64,000 bases of DNA, from assembly GCF_001989615.1 (NCBI RefSeq), contig NZ_CP019067.1:2480001-2544000 (forward strand). Reading direction: 5' to 3'. The stretch is from Halorientalis sp. IM1011 (GTDB lineage: Archaea; Halobacteriota; Halobacteria; Halobacteriales; Haloarculaceae). Below are positions 42,287 through 52,920 of the stretch, in pieces. Each line of letters begins with the position of its first letter. Position 1 is the stretch's first letter. The notes beneath the pieces were generated by a model. The model was not told where the DNA came from, searched no databases, and worked only from the letters and a program-made list of their open reading frames with translations. Both the position numbers and the translations under genes were made by a program.

Positions 42287-43303
42287 ATGCCACAACCAAG
42301 CAGACCACGAAAAGGCTCGCTGGGCTTCGGCCCGCGCTCGCGGTCGGCCAGTGAAGTGCCGCGCTTCAACACCTGGCCCGACGACGACGGACAGCCGAGC
42401 CTCCAGGGCTTCGCCGGCTACAAGGCCGGCATGACACACGTCGTGCTGATCAACGACGAGCCCGACTCCCCACGCGAGGGGATGGAGGAGACGGTTCCCG
42501 TCACGGTCGTCGAGACGCCGCCGATGCGCGCCGTCGCCGTGCGAGCCTACGAGGACACGCCCTACGGCAAGCGACCGCTCACGGAGGTCTGGACCGACGA
42601 GTTCCACCCGGAACTCGACCGGACCCTCGATCTCCCCGACGAGCACGACGCCGAGGGCGCTCGCGACGAAGTACAGACCGCGCTGGAGAACGGCGATCTC
42701 GCGGACGTGCGTGTCATCACGCACTCGGTCCCCGACGCCGTCCCCAGCGTACCCAAGAAAAAGCCCGACGTAATGGAGACACGCGTCGGCGGTGGCTCCC
42801 TTTCCGACCGCGTCGAGTTCGCGTTCGATCTGCTCGACGAGGGCGGCGAACACGCGATGAACGACGTGTTCCGCGCGGGCGAGTACATGGACGTCTCCGG
42901 CATCACCAAAGGCAAGGGGACGCAGGGTCCCGTCAAGCGCTGGGGCGTCCAGAAGCGGAAGGGCAAGCACAAGCGCCAGGGCTGGCGACGCCGGATCGGT
43001 AACCTCGGCCCGTGGAACCCCTCGCGGGTTCGCTCGACCGTCCCCCAGCAGGGGCAGATGGGTTACCACCAGCGGACCGAACTGAACAAGCGGCTCGTCG
43101 ACGTCGGCGAGGGCGACGAGCCCTCCGTCGACGGCGGCTTCGTCAACTACGGCGAGGTCGACGGGCCGTACGCGCTGGTGAAGGGTTCGCTGCCGGGGCC
43201 GGACAAGCGCCTGCTGCGCTTCCGCCCGGCGGTCCGACCGAACGACCAGCCGCGCCTCGATCCCGAGGTGCGCTACGTGTCTCAGGAGAGTAACCAAGGA
43301 TGA
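42287..43303 (+). CDS. rpl3: Ribosomal protein uL3
   Basis: 338 residues of the large-subunit protein uL3, which buttresses the peptidyl-transferase centre. The long central loop is recognisable (GGEHAMNDVFRAGEYMDVSGITKGKGTQGPVKRWGVQKRKGKHKRQG WRRRIG region), as is the archaeal N-terminus MPQPSRPRKGSLGFGPR. It starts seven bases after the methyltransferase stop and overlaps uL4 by four bases (ATGA). Confidence 0.97.
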   Translation: MPQPSRPRKGSLGFGPRSRSASEVPRFNTWPDDDGQPSLQGFAGYKAGMTHVVLINDEPDSPREGMEETVPVTVVETPPMRAVAVRAYEDTPYGKRPLTEVWTDEFHPELDRTLDLPDEHDAEGARDEVQTALENGDLADVRVITHSVPDAVPSVPKKKPDVMETRVGGGSLSDRVEFAFDLLDEGGEHAMNDVFRAGEYMDVSGITKGKGTQGPVKRWGVQKRKGKHKRQGWRRRIGNLGPWNPSRVRSTVPQQGQMGYHQRTELNKRLVDVGEGDEPSVDGGFVNYGEVDGPYALVKGSLPGPDKRLLRFRPAVRPNDQPRLDPEVRYVSQESNQG

Positions 43304-44043
43304 ACGCGACAGTACGTACCCTGGACGGCGGCGAAGACGGGGAGGTCGACCTCCCGGAGGTCTTCGACACGCAGCTCCGACCGGATCTGATCCGGTCGGC
43401 GGTGCAGGCCGCCCAGGCAAACCGGAAACAGGACTACGGGAGCGACGAGTACGCCGGCCTGCGAACGCCGGCCGAGTCGTTCGGCTCCGGCCGCGGGATG
43501 GCCCACGTCCCCCGAGAGGGCGGACAGGCACGACGCGTGCCCCAGGCCGTCGGTGGCCGCCGGGCCCACCCGCCGAAGTCCGAGAAGGACCGCACGCAAG
43601 ACATCAACGACAAGGAGCGCAAACTCGCCGTCCGGTCGGCCGTCGCGGCCACGACCGACGCCGAGGTCGTCGCGGAGCGCGGCCACGAGTTCGACGACGA
43701 CGTCGAACTCCCCGTGGTCGTCTCCGACGACTTCGAGGACCTGGTGAAGACCCAGGAGGTCGTCGACGTGCTGGAGGCGCTGGGCCTCGAGGACGACATC
43801 GAGCGCGCCGACGAGACCAAGATCAAGGCCGGTCAGGGGAAGACCCGCGGTCGGAAGTACCGTCGGCCGTCCTCGATCCTGTTCGTCACCAGCGAGGAGC
43901 CGTCGCGTGCCGCCCGCAACCTCGCGGGCGCGGACGTGGCGACCGCGCGGGAGGTCAACGCGGAAGACCTCGCGCCCGGCGGCCAGCCCGGCCGGCTCAC
44001 CGTCTGGACCGAGAGCGCGCTCGAGGAGGTGGCCGACCGATGA
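43300..44043 (+). CDS. rpl4: Ribosomal protein uL4
   Basis: 247 residues. The extended loop that reaches into the exit tunnel is present (GSGRGMAHVPREGGQARRVPQAVGGRRAHPP). Archaeal hallmarks include the C-terminal SSILFVTSEEPSRAARNLAGADV. The start overlaps uL3 and the stop overlaps the uL23 ATG (ATGA), so it is co-translated. Confidence 0.97.
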   Translation: MNATVRTLDGGEDGEVDLPEVFDTQLRPDLIRSAVQAAQANRKQDYGSDEYAGLRTPAESFGSGRGMAHVPREGGQARRVPQAVGGRRAHPPKSEKDRTQDINDKERKLAVRSAVAATTDAEVVAERGHEFDDDVELPVVVSDDFEDLVKTQEVVDVLEALGLEDDIERADETKIKAGQGKTRGRKYRRPSSILFVTSEEPSRAARNLAGADVATAREVNAEDLAPGGQPGRLTVWTESALEEVADR

Positions 44044-44294
44044 GCTCGATCATCCGCTACCCCCACGTCACGGAGAAGGCGATGAACAAGATGGACTTCG
44101 AGAACAAGCTCCAGTTCGTCGTCGACACCGGCGCGGGGAAAGGCGAGATCGCCGACGCCATCGCCGAACAGTTCGACGTGACCGTCGTCGACGTGAACAC
44201 GATGGTCACCATGGACGGCGAGAAGAAGGCCACGGTGACGCTCTCCGAGGAGGACGACGCCGAAGAGATCGCCTCCCGGATCGGGGTGTTCTGA
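44040..44294 (+). CDS. rpl23: Ribosomal protein uL23
   Basis: 84 residues, compact uL23 (MSSIIRYPHVTEKAMNKMDFENKLQFVVD...VTVVDVNTMVTMDGEKKATVTLSEEDDA). It lies at the tunnel exit, where it docks SRP and the translocon. It follows uL4 with a four-base overlap. Confidence 0.97.
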   Translation: MSSIIRYPHVTEKAMNKMDFENKLQFVVDTGAGKGEIADAIAEQFDVTVVDVNTMVTMDGEKKATVTLSEEDDAEEIASRIGVF

Positions 44295-44296
44295 TC

Positions 44297-45028
44297 ATGG
44301 GACGACGAATTCAGGGACAACGACGCGGTCGCGGTGGCCCGACGTTCCAGGCCCCGTCACACCGCTACAAGGCGGACCTGTCGCACCGGAAGCTCGAAGA
44401 CAAAGACGTCGTCTCCGGGACGGTCGTCGACATCGAACACGACCCGGCCCGCAGCGCACCCGTTGCGGCCGTCGAGTTCGACGACGGCGACCAGCGCCTC
44501 GTGCTCGCGCCCGAGGGGATCGGCCTGGGCGATACGATCCAGGTCGGTATCTCCGCGGCGATCGAGCCCGGCAACACGATGCCGCTGGCCGAGATCCCGG
44601 AAGGGGTCCCGGTCTGTAACGTCGAGGCCAACCCCGGCGACGGTGGGAAGTTCGCCCGCGCGTCGGGCGTCTCCGCCAATCTGATGACTCACGACCGCTC
44701 GGTCGCGGTCGTGAAGCTCCCGTCGGGGGAGATCAAGCGGCTCGATCCGGACTGCCGGGCGACCATCGGGGTCGTCGCCGGTGGCGGTCGGACCGAGAAG
44801 CCCCACGTCAAGGCGGGGAACAAGTACCACAAGATGAAAGCGCGAGGGACGAAGTGGCCGAACGTCCGCGGTGTGGCGATGAACGCCGTCGACCACCCGT
44901 TCGGTGGTGGCGGTCGCCAGCACCCGGGCAAGCCCAAGTCCATCTCGCGGAACGCGCCGCCGGGCCGGAAGGTCGGGGACATCAGTTCCCGGAAGACCGG
45001 CCGCGGCGGGAAGGGTGGTTCTGAATGA
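44297..45028 (+). CDS. rpl2: Ribosomal protein uL2
   Basis: 243 residues. The SH3-like core ([28 protein letters not shown]) and the conserved C-terminal loop ([42 protein letters not shown]) near the catalytic centre are intact. The start ATG 44297 is two bases after the uL23 stop. The stop overlaps uS19 by four bases. Confidence 0.97.
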   Translation: MGRRIQGQRRGRGGPTFQAPSHRYKADLSHRKLEDKDVVSGTVVDIEHDPARSAPVAAVEFDDGDQRLVLAPEGIGLGDTIQVGISAAIEPGNTMPLAEIPEGVPVCNVEANPGDGGKFARASGVSANLMTHDRSVAVVKLPSGEIKRLDPDCRATIGVVAGGGRTEKPHVKAGNKYHKMKARGTKWPNVRGVAMNAVDHPFGGGGRQHPGKPKSISRNAPPGRKVGDISSRKTGRGGKGGSE

Positions 45029-45447
45029 GTTCGGAGTACCAGATCGGCCACGAGGGAGAGTTCTCCTACCGTGGTCACAGTCTCGAGGAGTTGCAGGACA
45101 TGGACGTCGACGAGGTCGCGGAACTGCTCCCCGCACGCCAGCGGCGAAGCATCGAGCGCGGCCTGTCCTACGAGAAAGAACAGCTGCTCGAGGAGGCCCG
45201 CGAGGCCGGCGAGGAGGAGACCGCGAACGATCCGATCCGCACGCACCTCCGGGACATGCCGATCCTGCCGGAGATGATCGGACTCACGTTCGCCGTCCAC
45301 AACGGCCAGAGCTTCGAGCGCGTCGAGGTCGAGCCGGAGATGCTGGGCCACTACCTCGGCGAGTTCCAGCTCACACGGACATCCGTCGAGCACGGACAGG
45401 CCGGGATCGGGGCGACCCGCTCCTCGAAGTTCGTGCCACTCAAGTAA
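45025..45447 (+). CDS. rps19: Ribosomal protein uS19
   Basis: 140 residues. The archaeal N-terminal extension ([35 protein letters not shown]) precedes the RNA-binding core ([57 protein letters not shown]). It sits in the small-subunit head. Four-base overlap with uL2. Confidence 0.97.
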   Translation: MSSEYQIGHEGEFSYRGHSLEELQDMDVDEVAELLPARQRRSIERGLSYEKEQLLEEAREAGEEETANDPIRTHLRDMPILPEMIGLTFAVHNGQSFERVEVEPEMLGHYLGEFQLTRTSVEHGQAGIGATRSSKFVPLK

Positions 45448-45450
45448 CAC

Positions 45451-45912
45451 ATGGGAATCAGCTACTCAATCGACCCGGACCCGGACACGACGGCGAAAGC
45501 GATGCTTCGGGAACGGCAGATGAGCCACAAGCACAGCAAGGCCATCGCCCGCGAGATCAAGGGCATGACCGCCGACGAGGCCACGGAGTACCTCGAAGCG
45601 GTCGTCAACGAAGAGCAGTCGGTGCCCTTCAAGTCCCACAACTCGGGCGTCGGCCACCGCAACGACATCGACGGCTGGGACGCCGGTCGCTTCCCCGAGA
45701 AGGCCAGCGAGGCCTTCCTCGACCTGCTGGAGAACGCGGTCGGCAACGCCGACAACCAGGGCTTCGACGGTGAGTCCATGGAGATCATCCACGTCGCCGC
45801 CCACAAGGTCGGCGAGACCCGCGGCCGCAAGCCCCGCGCGATGGGGCGGGCCACTGAGTGGAACTCCCCGGAAGTCGACGTCGAACTGATCCTCGAGGAG
45901 GTCGAGAACTGA
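45451..45912 (+). CDS. rpl22: Ribosomal protein uL22
   Basis: 153 residues. The beta-hairpin that lines the exit tunnel is in the HVAAHKVGETRGRKPRAMGRAT region; the N-half (AKAMLRERQMSHKHSKAIAREIKGMTADEATEYLEAVV) is the globular domain. Its TGA shares one base with the ATG of uS3. Confidence 0.97.
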   Translation: MGISYSIDPDPDTTAKAMLRERQMSHKHSKAIAREIKGMTADEATEYLEAVVNEEQSVPFKSHNSGVGHRNDIDGWDAGRFPEKASEAFLDLLENAVGNADNQGFDGESMEIIHVAAHKVGETRGRKPRAMGRATEWNSPEVDVELILEEVEN

Positions 45913-46847
45913 TGGCTGACGAACACCAGTTCATCGAGGACGGCCTCCAGCGGACCCAGATCGACGAGTTCTTCGCCGACGAACTGGGCCGTGCGGGCTA
46001 CGGCGGCATGGACGTCGCCAAGACGCCGATGGGGACCCAGATCGTCCTCAAGGCCGAAAAACCCGGCATGGTCATCGGCAAGGGCGGGAAGAACATCCGG
46101 AAGGTCACGACCGAACTCGAAGATCGGTTCAACCTCGAAGACCCCCAGATCGACGTTCAGGAGGTCGAAGAGCCGGACCTGAACGCCCGGATCGTCGCCG
46201 ATCGCCTGGCCAACGCCCTCGAACGCGGCTGGTACTTCCGGAAGGCCGGTCACACCACGATCGACCGGATCATGGAAGCCGGCGCACTCGGGGCCGAGAT
46301 CGTCCTCTCGGGCAAAGTCACGGGCGCACGCTCACGCGTGGAGAAGTTCAACCGTGGCTACATCAAGCACAACGGTGAGCCCGCAGAGACCATCGTCGAC
46401 CACGGTCAGGGGACGGCGGTCATGAAGCTCGGCACGATCGGCGTGGACGTGAAGATCATCCCGCCGAACGCCCAGCTCCCCGACGACTTCCGCATCTACG
46501 AGGACGCGGACGTCGAGGACTACGTCGAAGACGTCGAGGGCGAGAGCGTCGAGGAACTCCTCGAAGGCGAACCCGAGGAGGGTGACGAGGAGCCCTCGAC
46601 GGGCGCGCCGCCGGAGGACGCCGACGAGGCCGAACCGGCCGACGAGGACGTCGCCGAGGAGGTCCTCGACGAAGAGATCGTCGAGGAAGACGTCGAGGTG
46701 CCCGACGAGGAACCCGACGACGTCGACATCGACGAACTCGACGACGCCATCGAGTCCGAAGTCGACGAGGACACCGAGGCCGAAGCGGAAGAGCTGATGG
46801 ACGAGATGGAAGACGAGGCCGACGAGGCCGAGGAGGATGAGCAATGA
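45912..46847 (+). CDS. rps3: Ribosomal protein uS3 with long acidic tail
   Basis: 311 residues. The KH domain ([30 protein letters not shown]) and the C-terminal uS3 domain ([41 protein letters not shown]) end near residue 200. The last 110 or so residues are nearly all Glu, Asp, Ala and Val (for example [22 protein letters not shown]), a solubility tail seen in haloarchaea. It overlaps uL29 by four bases. Confidence 0.96.
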   Translation: MADEHQFIEDGLQRTQIDEFFADELGRAGYGGMDVAKTPMGTQIVLKAEKPGMVIGKGGKNIRKVTTELEDRFNLEDPQIDVQEVEEPDLNARIVADRLANALERGWYFRKAGHTTIDRIMEAGALGAEIVLSGKVTGARSRVEKFNRGYIKHNGEPAETIVDHGQGTAVMKLGTIGVDVKIIPPNAQLPDDFRIYEDADVEDYVEDVEGESVEELLEGEPEEGDEEPSTGAPPEDADEAEPADEDVAEEVLDEEIVEEDVEVPDEEPDDVDIDELDDAIESEVDEDTEAEAEELMDEMEDEADEAEEDEQ

Positions 46848-47056
46848 CGATCATCCACACCGACGAGATCCGCGACATGACGCCGCCTGAACGGCAGGCG
46901 GAACTCGAGGATCTGGAGACGGAACTGCTGAACACCCGGGCCGTGCAGGCCGCGGGTGGTCGCCCGGAGAATCCGGGCGAGATCAAAGAGATCAGGAAAG
47001 CCATCGCCCGGATCAAGACGATCCAGCGCGAAGAAGGCGACCTGGACGAGGAATAA
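46844..47056 (+). CDS. rpl29: Ribosomal protein uL29
   Basis: 70 residues, helical hairpin uL29 ([55 protein letters not shown]). It lies beside uL23 at the tunnel exit. Two bases separate it from the RNase P protein gene. Confidence 0.96.
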   Translation: MTIIHTDEIRDMTPPERQAELEDLETELLNTRAVQAAGGRPENPGEIKEIRKAIARIKTIQREEGDLDEE

Positions 47057-47058
47057 CG

Positions 47059-47352
47059 ATGCCACTGACACCCGCGACGCTCACGCGACACGAACTCATC
47101 GGCCGCCCGGTTCGGGTGGTCGCCGCGTCCAACCCCGATCTCGTCGGCATCGCCGGCGAGGTCGTGATGGAGACGACGCGGACCCTGTCGATAGAGGGTA
47201 GTACGGCAGAGCGGGTGTGGCAAGTGCCGAAGGGCGACGCGACGTTCGAGTTCGATCTTCCCGGCGGTGAAACGGTCACTGTCGAGGGCGAACAGTTGGT
47301 CGCGCGGCCTGCGCGGCGCACGGAACGAACAGGTGATTCGAAATGGCGCTAG
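47059..47352 (+). CDS. rnp1: RNase P protein component 1 (Rpp29/Pop4 homologue)
   Basis: A 97-residue Sm-like beta-barrel subunit of archaeal RNase P, the tRNA 5'-processing enzyme ([40 protein letters not shown]...[37 protein letters not shown]). Its place between uL29 and uS17 is the known archaeal arrangement. The 3' end overlaps uS17 by ten bases. Confidence 0.95.
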   Translation: MPLTPATLTRHELIGRPVRVVAASNPDLVGIAGEVVMETTRTLSIEGSTAERVWQVPKGDATFEFDLPGGETVTVEGEQLVARPARRTERTGDSKWR

Positions 47353-47702
47353 GACTTAACGTAGAACGGCCGGAGGAGGCCTGCTCCGACGAGAACTGCC
47401 CGTTCCACGGCACACTCAGTGTGCGTGGGCAGACGCTCGAAGGGGAGGTCGCCTCCACGGACATGGACAAGACCGTGATCGTCGAACGCGAGTACGACGT
47501 GAAGGTGCCCAAGTACGACCGATTCATGAAGCGTCGGTCGCGCGTCCCGGCTCACGCACCCCCGTGCGTGGACCTGGAGGTGGGCGACACGGTCCGTATC
47601 GCAGAGACACGACCGCTCTCGAAGACGAAAAGCCACGTCGTCGTGGAACGCGTGGCCTCGGCGGACGCCACCGAGGTGGCCGCCGCTGGAGGTGACGACT
47701 GA
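47343..47702 (+). CDS. rps17: Ribosomal protein uS17
   Basis: 119 residues. OB-fold core with [69 protein letters not shown]. The two cysteines in [13 protein letters not shown] are typical of archaeal uS17. Its TGA shares the A with the uL14 ATG. Confidence 0.96.
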   Translation: MALGLNVERPEEACSDENCPFHGTLSVRGQTLEGEVASTDMDKTVIVEREYDVKVPKYDRFMKRRSRVPAHAPPCVDLEVGDTVRIAETRPLSKTKSHVVVERVASADATEVAAAGGDD

Positions 47703-48100
47703 TGGAGGCACTCGGTGCCGACGTCACCCAGGGCCTCGAGAAGGGCTCGCTGATCACGTGTGCCGACAACACAGGCGCACGCCAGCTCAAGGTGGTCAGC
47801 ATCTCGGGGTACTCCGGGACGCTGAACCGCCACCCGAAAGCGGGCCTCGGTGACAAGATCACCGTCTCGGTCACCAAGGGGACGCCGGAGATGCGTCGCC
47901 AGGTGCTCGAAGCGGTGGTCGTCCGCCAGCGCAAGCCGATCCGGCGGCCGGACGGCACACGCGTGAAGTTCGAGGACAACGCGGCGGTCATCATCGACGA
48001 GAACGAGGAACCCCGCGGGACCGAGATCAAGGGTCCCATCGCTCGCGAGGTCGCCGAACGGTTCGGCTCCATCGCGAGCACGGCTACGATGATAGTATGA
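47702..48100 (+). CDS. rpl14: Ribosomal protein uL14
   Basis: 132 residues, highly conserved uL14 barrel at the subunit interface ([86 protein letters not shown]). Overlaps uL24 by four bases. Confidence 0.97.
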   Translation: MEALGADVTQGLEKGSLITCADNTGARQLKVVSISGYSGTLNRHPKAGLGDKITVSVTKGTPEMRRQVLEAVVVRQRKPIRRPDGTRVKFEDNAAVIIDENEEPRGTEIKGPIAREVAERFGSIASTATMIV

Positions 48101-48459
48101 CACGACAACCACACAAACAGCGAACCCAGACCGAGCGCGCGCCGCTGCACGAGCGCCACGCCGAGGTGCGGGCGACGCTGGCCGACGACCTCCGCGAGGA
48201 GTACGGCCAGCGAAACGTCCGCGTCAACGCGGGCGACACGGTCGAGGTCCTGCGTGGCGACCACGCCGGCGAGGAAGCCGAGGTCGTCGCCGTGGACCTG
48301 ACCGATCAGGTCGTCCACGTCGAGGACGTGACGCTGGAGAAGGCGGACGGGGAGGAAGTGCCCCGGCCGCTGGACGCGTCGAACCTCCGCGTGACGGCCC
48401 TCGACCTCGAGGACGAGCGGCGGCAGGCGCGACTCGAATCGGAGGAGGATAGCGCATGA
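48097..48459 (+). CDS. rpl24: Ribosomal protein uL24
   Basis: 120 residues. The KOW motif is in [59 protein letters not shown]. It initiates large-subunit assembly. The N-terminal archaeal extension carries the [13 protein letters not shown] segment. Overlaps eS4 by four bases. Confidence 0.96.
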   Translation: MTRQPHKQRTQTERAPLHERHAEVRATLADDLREEYGQRNVRVNAGDTVEVLRGDHAGEEAEVVAVDLTDQVVHVEDVTLEKADGEEVPRPLDASNLRVTALDLEDERRQARLESEEDSA

Positions 48460-49166
48460 CGAAACATCAGAAACGACTCTCCGTCCCGAAGAGTTGGCCG
48501 GTCGAGCGCAAGACCGAGACGTTCACGGTGAAGGCAGACGCCGGTCCGCACGGCGAAGCAGGGGTCCCCCTGCTGATCGTCCTGCGGGACGTACTGGAGT
48601 ACGCCGACTCCCGGAAGGAGGCCCGCTACGCCCTCAACCAGGACAACGTCCTGATCAACGGCAAGGCGGTCTCGGACGAGGAACGACCCGTCGGGATGTT
48701 CGACATCCTGGCGTTCACCGAGCGCGAGGAGTACTACCGCGTGTTCCCCGGCGAGGGCGGACGGCTCGCCCTGACGCCCATCGACGAGGAGTCGGCGGGC
48801 TCGAAGCTGGGCAAGATCGTCAACAAACAGCACATCCCCGGTGGGGACGTACAGCTGACCCTGCACGACGGCCAGACGCTGACCGTCGACGAGGACAGCG
48901 AGTACGGCGGCAACGACTCCATCGTCGTCGACAACGACGACGGGGAAATCGTGGCCCACTTCCCCTACCAGGAAGGCGAACTCGTGACGGCGGTCGCCGG
49001 CGCACACGCCGGTGACATCGGCCGGATCGAGGAGATCCAGATCACGCCGGGCAGCTCCGAGAACAACGTCCTCGTCGAGCAAGAGGACGACGACGGTTTC
49101 GAGACCGTCGAGGAGTACGTCGTCGTGATCGACGAGAACTTCGTCGAAGGAGGTGACGACGAATGA
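48456..49166 (+). CDS. rps4e: Ribosomal protein eS4
   Basis: 236 residues, the archaeal/eukaryotic eS4: S4-like RNA-binding part ([51 protein letters not shown]), a central domain and a C-terminal KOW region ([33 protein letters not shown]). Overlaps uL5 by four bases. Confidence 0.96.
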   Translation: MTKHQKRLSVPKSWPVERKTETFTVKADAGPHGEAGVPLLIVLRDVLEYADSRKEARYALNQDNVLINGKAVSDEERPVGMFDILAFTEREEYYRVFPGEGGRLALTPIDEESAGSKLGKIVNKQHIPGGDVQLTLHDGQTLTVDEDSEYGGNDSIVVDNDDGEIVAHFPYQEGELVTAVAGAHAGDIGRIEEIQITPGSSENNVLVEQEDDDGFETVEEYVVVIDENFVEGGDDE

Positions 49167-49696
49167 GCTCCGAGAGCGAATCCGGTGGCGACTTCCACGA
49201 GATGCGCGAACCGCGCATCGAGAAGGTCGTCGTCCACATGGGCGTCGGGCAGGGCGGTCGCGAACTGGCCAACGCCGAGGACATCCTGGCCGAGATCACG
49301 GACCAGCAGCCGGTCCGGACGACGGCCACGGAGACCGTCGGCGAGTTCGACATCCGCGAGGGTGACCCCATCGGTGCGAAGGTCACGCTGCGCGACGAGG
49401 AAGCCGAGTCGTTCCTGGAGACGGCGATTCCGCTCGTCGACCTCTCGAAGTCCCAGTTCGACGACACCGGCAACTTCAGCTTCGGTGTCGAGGAACACAC
49501 GGACTTCCCGAGCCAGGAGTACGATCCGAACATCGGGATCTACGGGCTGGACGTCACGGTCAACATGGTCCGCCCCGGCTACCGGGTGGCCAAGCGTGAC
49601 AAGGCCTCGCGGTCGATCCCGTCGAACCACCGACTGAACCCCGACGACGCAGTCGCGTACGTCGAGGCGGCTTACGACGTGGAGGTCAACGAATGA
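49163..49696 (+). CDS. rpl5: Ribosomal protein uL5
   Basis: 177 residues. It contacts 5S rRNA and the P-site tRNA ([42 protein letters not shown]...[69 protein letters not shown]). Overlaps uS14 by four bases. Confidence 0.97.
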   Translation: MSSESESGGDFHEMREPRIEKVVVHMGVGQGGRELANAEDILAEITDQQPVRTTATETVGEFDIREGDPIGAKVTLRDEEAESFLETAIPLVDLSKSQFDDTGNFSFGVEEHTDFPSQEYDPNIGIYGLDVTVNMVRPGYRVAKRDKASRSIPSNHRLNPDDAVAYVEAAYDVEVNE

Positions 49697-49908
49697 GCGA
49701 AAGCGAGACAGAAGCCGACGCCGAGGGCGAGGAGACCGAGGAGGTCCGCGACGCCACCGGCGAGCAGACGGCGAAACGCACGGAGCAACTCCGCTCTTGC
49801 CAGCGGTGTGGTCGCGAGCAGGGACTGGTCGGCAAGTACGACATCTACCTCTGTCGTCAGTGCTTCCGCGAGATCGCACGCGGCATGGGCTTCAGGAAAT
49901 ACTCATGA
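49693..49908 (+). CDS. rps14: Ribosomal protein uS14, zinc-binding type
   Basis: 71 residues. The C-terminal half is the zinc-ribbon uS14 ([37 protein letters not shown], with two CxxC pairs). An unusually long acidic N-terminal extension of about 30 residues precedes it. Overlaps uS8 by four bases. Confidence 0.96.
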   Translation: MSESETEADAEGEETEEVRDATGEQTAKRTEQLRSCQRCGREQGLVGKYDIYLCRQCFREIARGMGFRKYS

Positions 49909-50297
49909 CAGGCAACGATCCGCTATCCAACGCGCTCTCGGGGCTGAACAACGCCGAAAGCGTCGGACATCTGGAGCAGACGGTATCGCCCGCCTCGAAC
50001 GAGATCGGCAGCGTGCTCGAGGTCTTCTACGACCGCGGGTACATCGACGGGTTCAGTTTCGTCGACGACGGCAAAGCCGGTGAGTTCGAGGTCGAACTGA
50101 AGGGTGCGATCAACGAGTGTGGCCCCGTCAAGCCCCGCTATTCGGCGGGCGCAGACGAGTTCGAGAAGTGGGAGAAGCGGTTCCTCCCCGCTCGGGACTA
50201 CGGCACACTCGTCGTGACCACCAGCCACGGGATCATGAGCCACTACGAGGCCCGCGAGGAGGGCATCGGTGGCCAGGTGATCGCCTACGTATACTGA
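49905..50297 (+). CDS. rps8: Ribosomal protein uS8
   Basis: 130 residues. Recognised by [47 protein letters not shown] and the rRNA-binding end [32 protein letters not shown] 49905 overlaps the uS14 stop by four bases; two bases separate it from uL6. Confidence 0.96.
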   Translation: MTGNDPLSNALSGLNNAESVGHLEQTVSPASNEIGSVLEVFYDRGYIDGFSFVDDGKAGEFEVELKGAINECGPVKPRYSAGADEFEKWEKRFLPARDYGTLVVTTSHGIMSHYEAREEGIGGQVIAYVY

Positions 50298-50299
50298 CA

Positions 50300-50836
50300 A
50301 TGCCACGCACAGAACTCGAAATTCCGGACGAGGTAAGCGCCGAGATGGACCATCTCGACCTCAGCGTCGAGGGTCCCAACGGCAGTGTGACGCGCCGGCT
50401 CTGGTACCCGGACGTCGACGTCTCCATCGAGGATGGCGCGGTCGTCATCCAGAGCGAGAACGACGACGCCAAGACGAACTCGACGCTCGGCACCTTCGAG
50501 AGTCACGTCAGGAACATGTTCCACGGCGTGACCGAGGGCTGGGAGTACGAGATGGAAGTCTTCTACTCTCACTTCCCGATGAAGGTCCGCGTCGAGAACG
50601 ACGAGGTCGTCATCGAGAACTTCCTCGGCGAGAAAGCGCCCCGGCGGACCACCATCCACGGGGACACCGAGGTCAGCGTCGACGGCGAGGAACTGACCCT
50701 GACGGGCTCGGACATCGAGGCCGTCGGCCAGACCGCCGCCGACATCGAACAGCTCACCCGGGTCAAGGACAAGGACATCCGGGTGTTCCAGGACGGCGTC
50801 TACATCACCGCGAAACCGAACCGAGGTGAGGCCTGA
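50300..50836 (+). CDS. rpl6: Ribosomal protein uL6
   Basis: 178 residues with the duplicated uL6 domain (second copy: [81 protein letters not shown]). It lies near the GTPase centre. Its TGA shares one base with the eL32 ATG. Confidence 0.96.
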   Translation: MPRTELEIPDEVSAEMDHLDLSVEGPNGSVTRRLWYPDVDVSIEDGAVVIQSENDDAKTNSTLGTFESHVRNMFHGVTEGWEYEMEVFYSHFPMKVRVENDEVVIENFLGEKAPRRTTIHGDTEVSVDGEELTLTGSDIEAVGQTAADIEQLTRVKDKDIRVFQDGVYITAKPNRGEA

Positions 50837-51915
50837 TGACAGAAGACGAAGACAAGAGCAGAGAGGGACGTGGTGAGGACGCTCACAACGACGAACTCGA
50901 AGAGGAAGTCGCCGCCGAAGACGACGCCACGCAGGTCGACGAGGAAGAACTCGCCGGCGACGCCGCCGAGCGTGAGCAGGCTGGCGACGACGAACTGACC
51001 GACATCGCGGGCGTCGACACCCAGACCGCTGCGACCCTTCGCGGGGCCGGCTACGAGACGACCGACGACCTCGCGGAGGCGAGTCAGGACGACCTGACCG
51101 ACATCGAGGGCATCGGCAACGCACTGGCGGCCCGCATCGAGGCCGAGGTCGGCGACGTGGAAGTCGACGACGAGACCGACGCGGAGGTCGAAGGCGACGA
51201 CTCGGCGGCCGAGGAGGCCGACGAGACCTACGACGACCTGACCGACATCAGCGGCGTCGGCGACTCGAAGGCGGCCGCGCTGGAAGGCGAAGGCTACCGG
51301 ACGGTCGACGACGTTCGCGGTGCGAGCCAGGACGACCTGTCCGAAGTCGACGGCATCGGCAACGCGCTGGCGGCCCGCATCAAGGCGGACGTGGGCGGAC
51401 TCGAAGTCAGCGAGGAGACCGAGGCCGAAGTCGAAGACGAGTCGCCCGAACCAGAGGAGGCCGAGGACGTCGAGACGGAACTCCAGGCCCGCGGGCTGAC
51501 CGAGAAGACGCCGGACCTCTCCGAGAACGAGCAGCGGCTCCTTAACCAGCGGGGACGCGAAGGCAAACCGCAGTTCAACCGCCAGGACTACCACAAGAAA
51601 AAGCGGGTGCCCACCTCGTGGCGTCGCCCACGCGGCCAGCTCTCGAAGCAGCGCCGCGGCATCAAGGGCAAAGGCGACACGGTTCAGGCCGGGTTCCGCA
51701 CCCCGAAAGCGGTTCGGGGCAAACACCCGAGCGGCTTCGAGGAGGTTCGCGTCCACAACGTGGACGACCTCGAAGGCGTCGACGGCGACCGCGAGGCGGT
51801 CCGGATCGCCTCGAAGGTCGGCGGCCGCAAGCGCGAACGCATCGAAGAGGAAGCCGAGGACCGCGGCGTGCGCGTCCTCAACCCCACCTACGTCGAAGTG
51901 GAGGTCGAAGAATGA
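50836..51915 (+). CDS. rpl32e: Ribosomal protein eL32 with two N-terminal helix-hairpin-helix modules
   Basis: 359 residues. The eL32 core is at about 220-350 ([65 protein letters not shown]). Ahead of it are two tandem HhH modules at about 52-104 and 133-184, offset by exactly 81 residues (LTDIAGVD...[30 protein letters not shown] and LTDISGVG...[30 protein letters not shown]). Haloarcula marismortui eL32 is about 240 residues with a single such part, so this one appears enlarged by an internal duplication. Acidic linkers join the modules. Confidence 0.95.
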   Translation: MTEDEDKSREGRGEDAHNDELEEEVAAEDDATQVDEEELAGDAAEREQAGDDELTDIAGVDTQTAATLRGAGYETTDDLAEASQDDLTDIEGIGNALAARIEAEVGDVEVDDETDAEVEGDDSAAEEADETYDDLTDISGVGDSKAAALEGEGYRTVDDVRGASQDDLSEVDGIGNALAARIKADVGGLEVSEETEAEVEDESPEPEEAEDVETELQARGLTEKTPDLSENEQRLLNQRGREGKPQFNRQDYHKKKRVPTSWRRPRGQLSKQRRGIKGKGDTVQAGFRTPKAVRGKHPSGFEEVRVHNVDDLEGVDGDREAVRIASKVGGRKRERIEEEAEDRGVRVLNPTYVEVEVEE

Positions 51916-52361
51916 CGGATCTGAGTGCACAGAAACGGCTCGCGTCGGACATCCTGGACGTCGGGAAGAACAAGATCTGGTTCGACCCCGAGGAGCAGGG
52001 CGAAATCGCCGACGCGATCACGCGCGAGGACGTTCGTGAACTGATCGACCAGGGCACGATCCAGTCCGAGGACGCGAAGGGCAACTCACGCGGCCGGGCC
52101 CGCGAGCGCGCCGAGAAGCGCGCCTACGGCCACCAGAAGAACGCCGGCTCCCGGAAGGGCAAGTCCGGCGGCCGCCAGGACCCCAAGGAGGACTGGGAGA
52201 GCCGCATCCGCGCACAGCGGAACCGGCTGCGCGAGATGCGAGACGACGGTGACCTGTCGAGTTCGGAGTACCGCGAGCTCTACGACCAGGCTGGCGGTGG
52301 CGAGTTCGACAGCGTCGCCGACATGGAGCGATTCATCGACAATCAGTACGGAGGCGAATGA
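51912..52361 (+). CDS. rpl19e: Ribosomal protein eL19
   Basis: 149 residues, helical eL19 ([112 protein letters not shown]). It forms an inter-subunit bridge. Overlaps eL32 by four bases. Confidence 0.96.
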   Translation: MTDLSAQKRLASDILDVGKNKIWFDPEEQGEIADAITREDVRELIDQGTIQSEDAKGNSRGRARERAEKRAYGHQKNAGSRKGKSGGRQDPKEDWESRIRAQRNRLREMRDDGDLSSSEYRELYDQAGGGEFDSVADMERFIDNQYGGE

Positions 52362-52362
52362 C

Positions 52363-52920
52363 ATGGCAACAGGACCACGATACAAGGTGCCGATGCGGCG
52401 TCGCCGCGAGGCACGAACCGATTACCACCAGAGGTTGCGCCTGCTGAAATCCGGGAAACCCCGGCTGGTCGCTCGCAAGAGCAACCAGCATACTACGGCG
52501 CAGCTGATCGTCACTGGCCCGCAGGGCGACGAGACGGTCGCGAGCGCACACTCCAGCGATCTCGAGGAGTTCGGCTGGGAGGCTCCCACCGGGAACCTGC
52601 CCGCCGCCTATCTCACGGGACTGCTGGCAGGCAAGCGCGCGCTCGCGAACGGATTCGAGGAGGCCGTGCTCGACATCGGCCTCAACACCGCCACGCCGGG
52701 CAGTAAGGTGTTCGCAGTACAGGAAGGTGCAATCGACGCCGGGCTCGAGATCCCCCACAACGACAGCGTGCTCGCCGACTGGGAGCGCACCAGTGGCGAA
52801 CACATCGCCGAGTACGCCGAACAGCTCGACGAGCCGCTGTACTCCGGGGAGTTCGATGCCACGGAGCTGCCGTCGCACTTCAGCGACGTGCGAGAGACAC
52901 TGATGGAGGCTGAACTATGA
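52363..52920 (+). CDS. rpl18: Ribosomal protein uL18
   Basis: 185 residues, 5S-rRNA-binding uL18 of the archaeal type ([50 protein letters not shown]...[53 protein letters not shown]). One base after the eL19 stop; overlaps uS5 by four bases. Confidence 0.96.
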   Translation: MATGPRYKVPMRRRREARTDYHQRLRLLKSGKPRLVARKSNQHTTAQLIVTGPQGDETVASAHSSDLEEFGWEAPTGNLPAAYLTGLLAGKRALANGFEEAVLDIGLNTATPGSKVFAVQEGAIDAGLEIPHNDSVLADWERTSGEHIAEYAEQLDEPLYSGEFDATELPSHFSDVRETLMEAEL

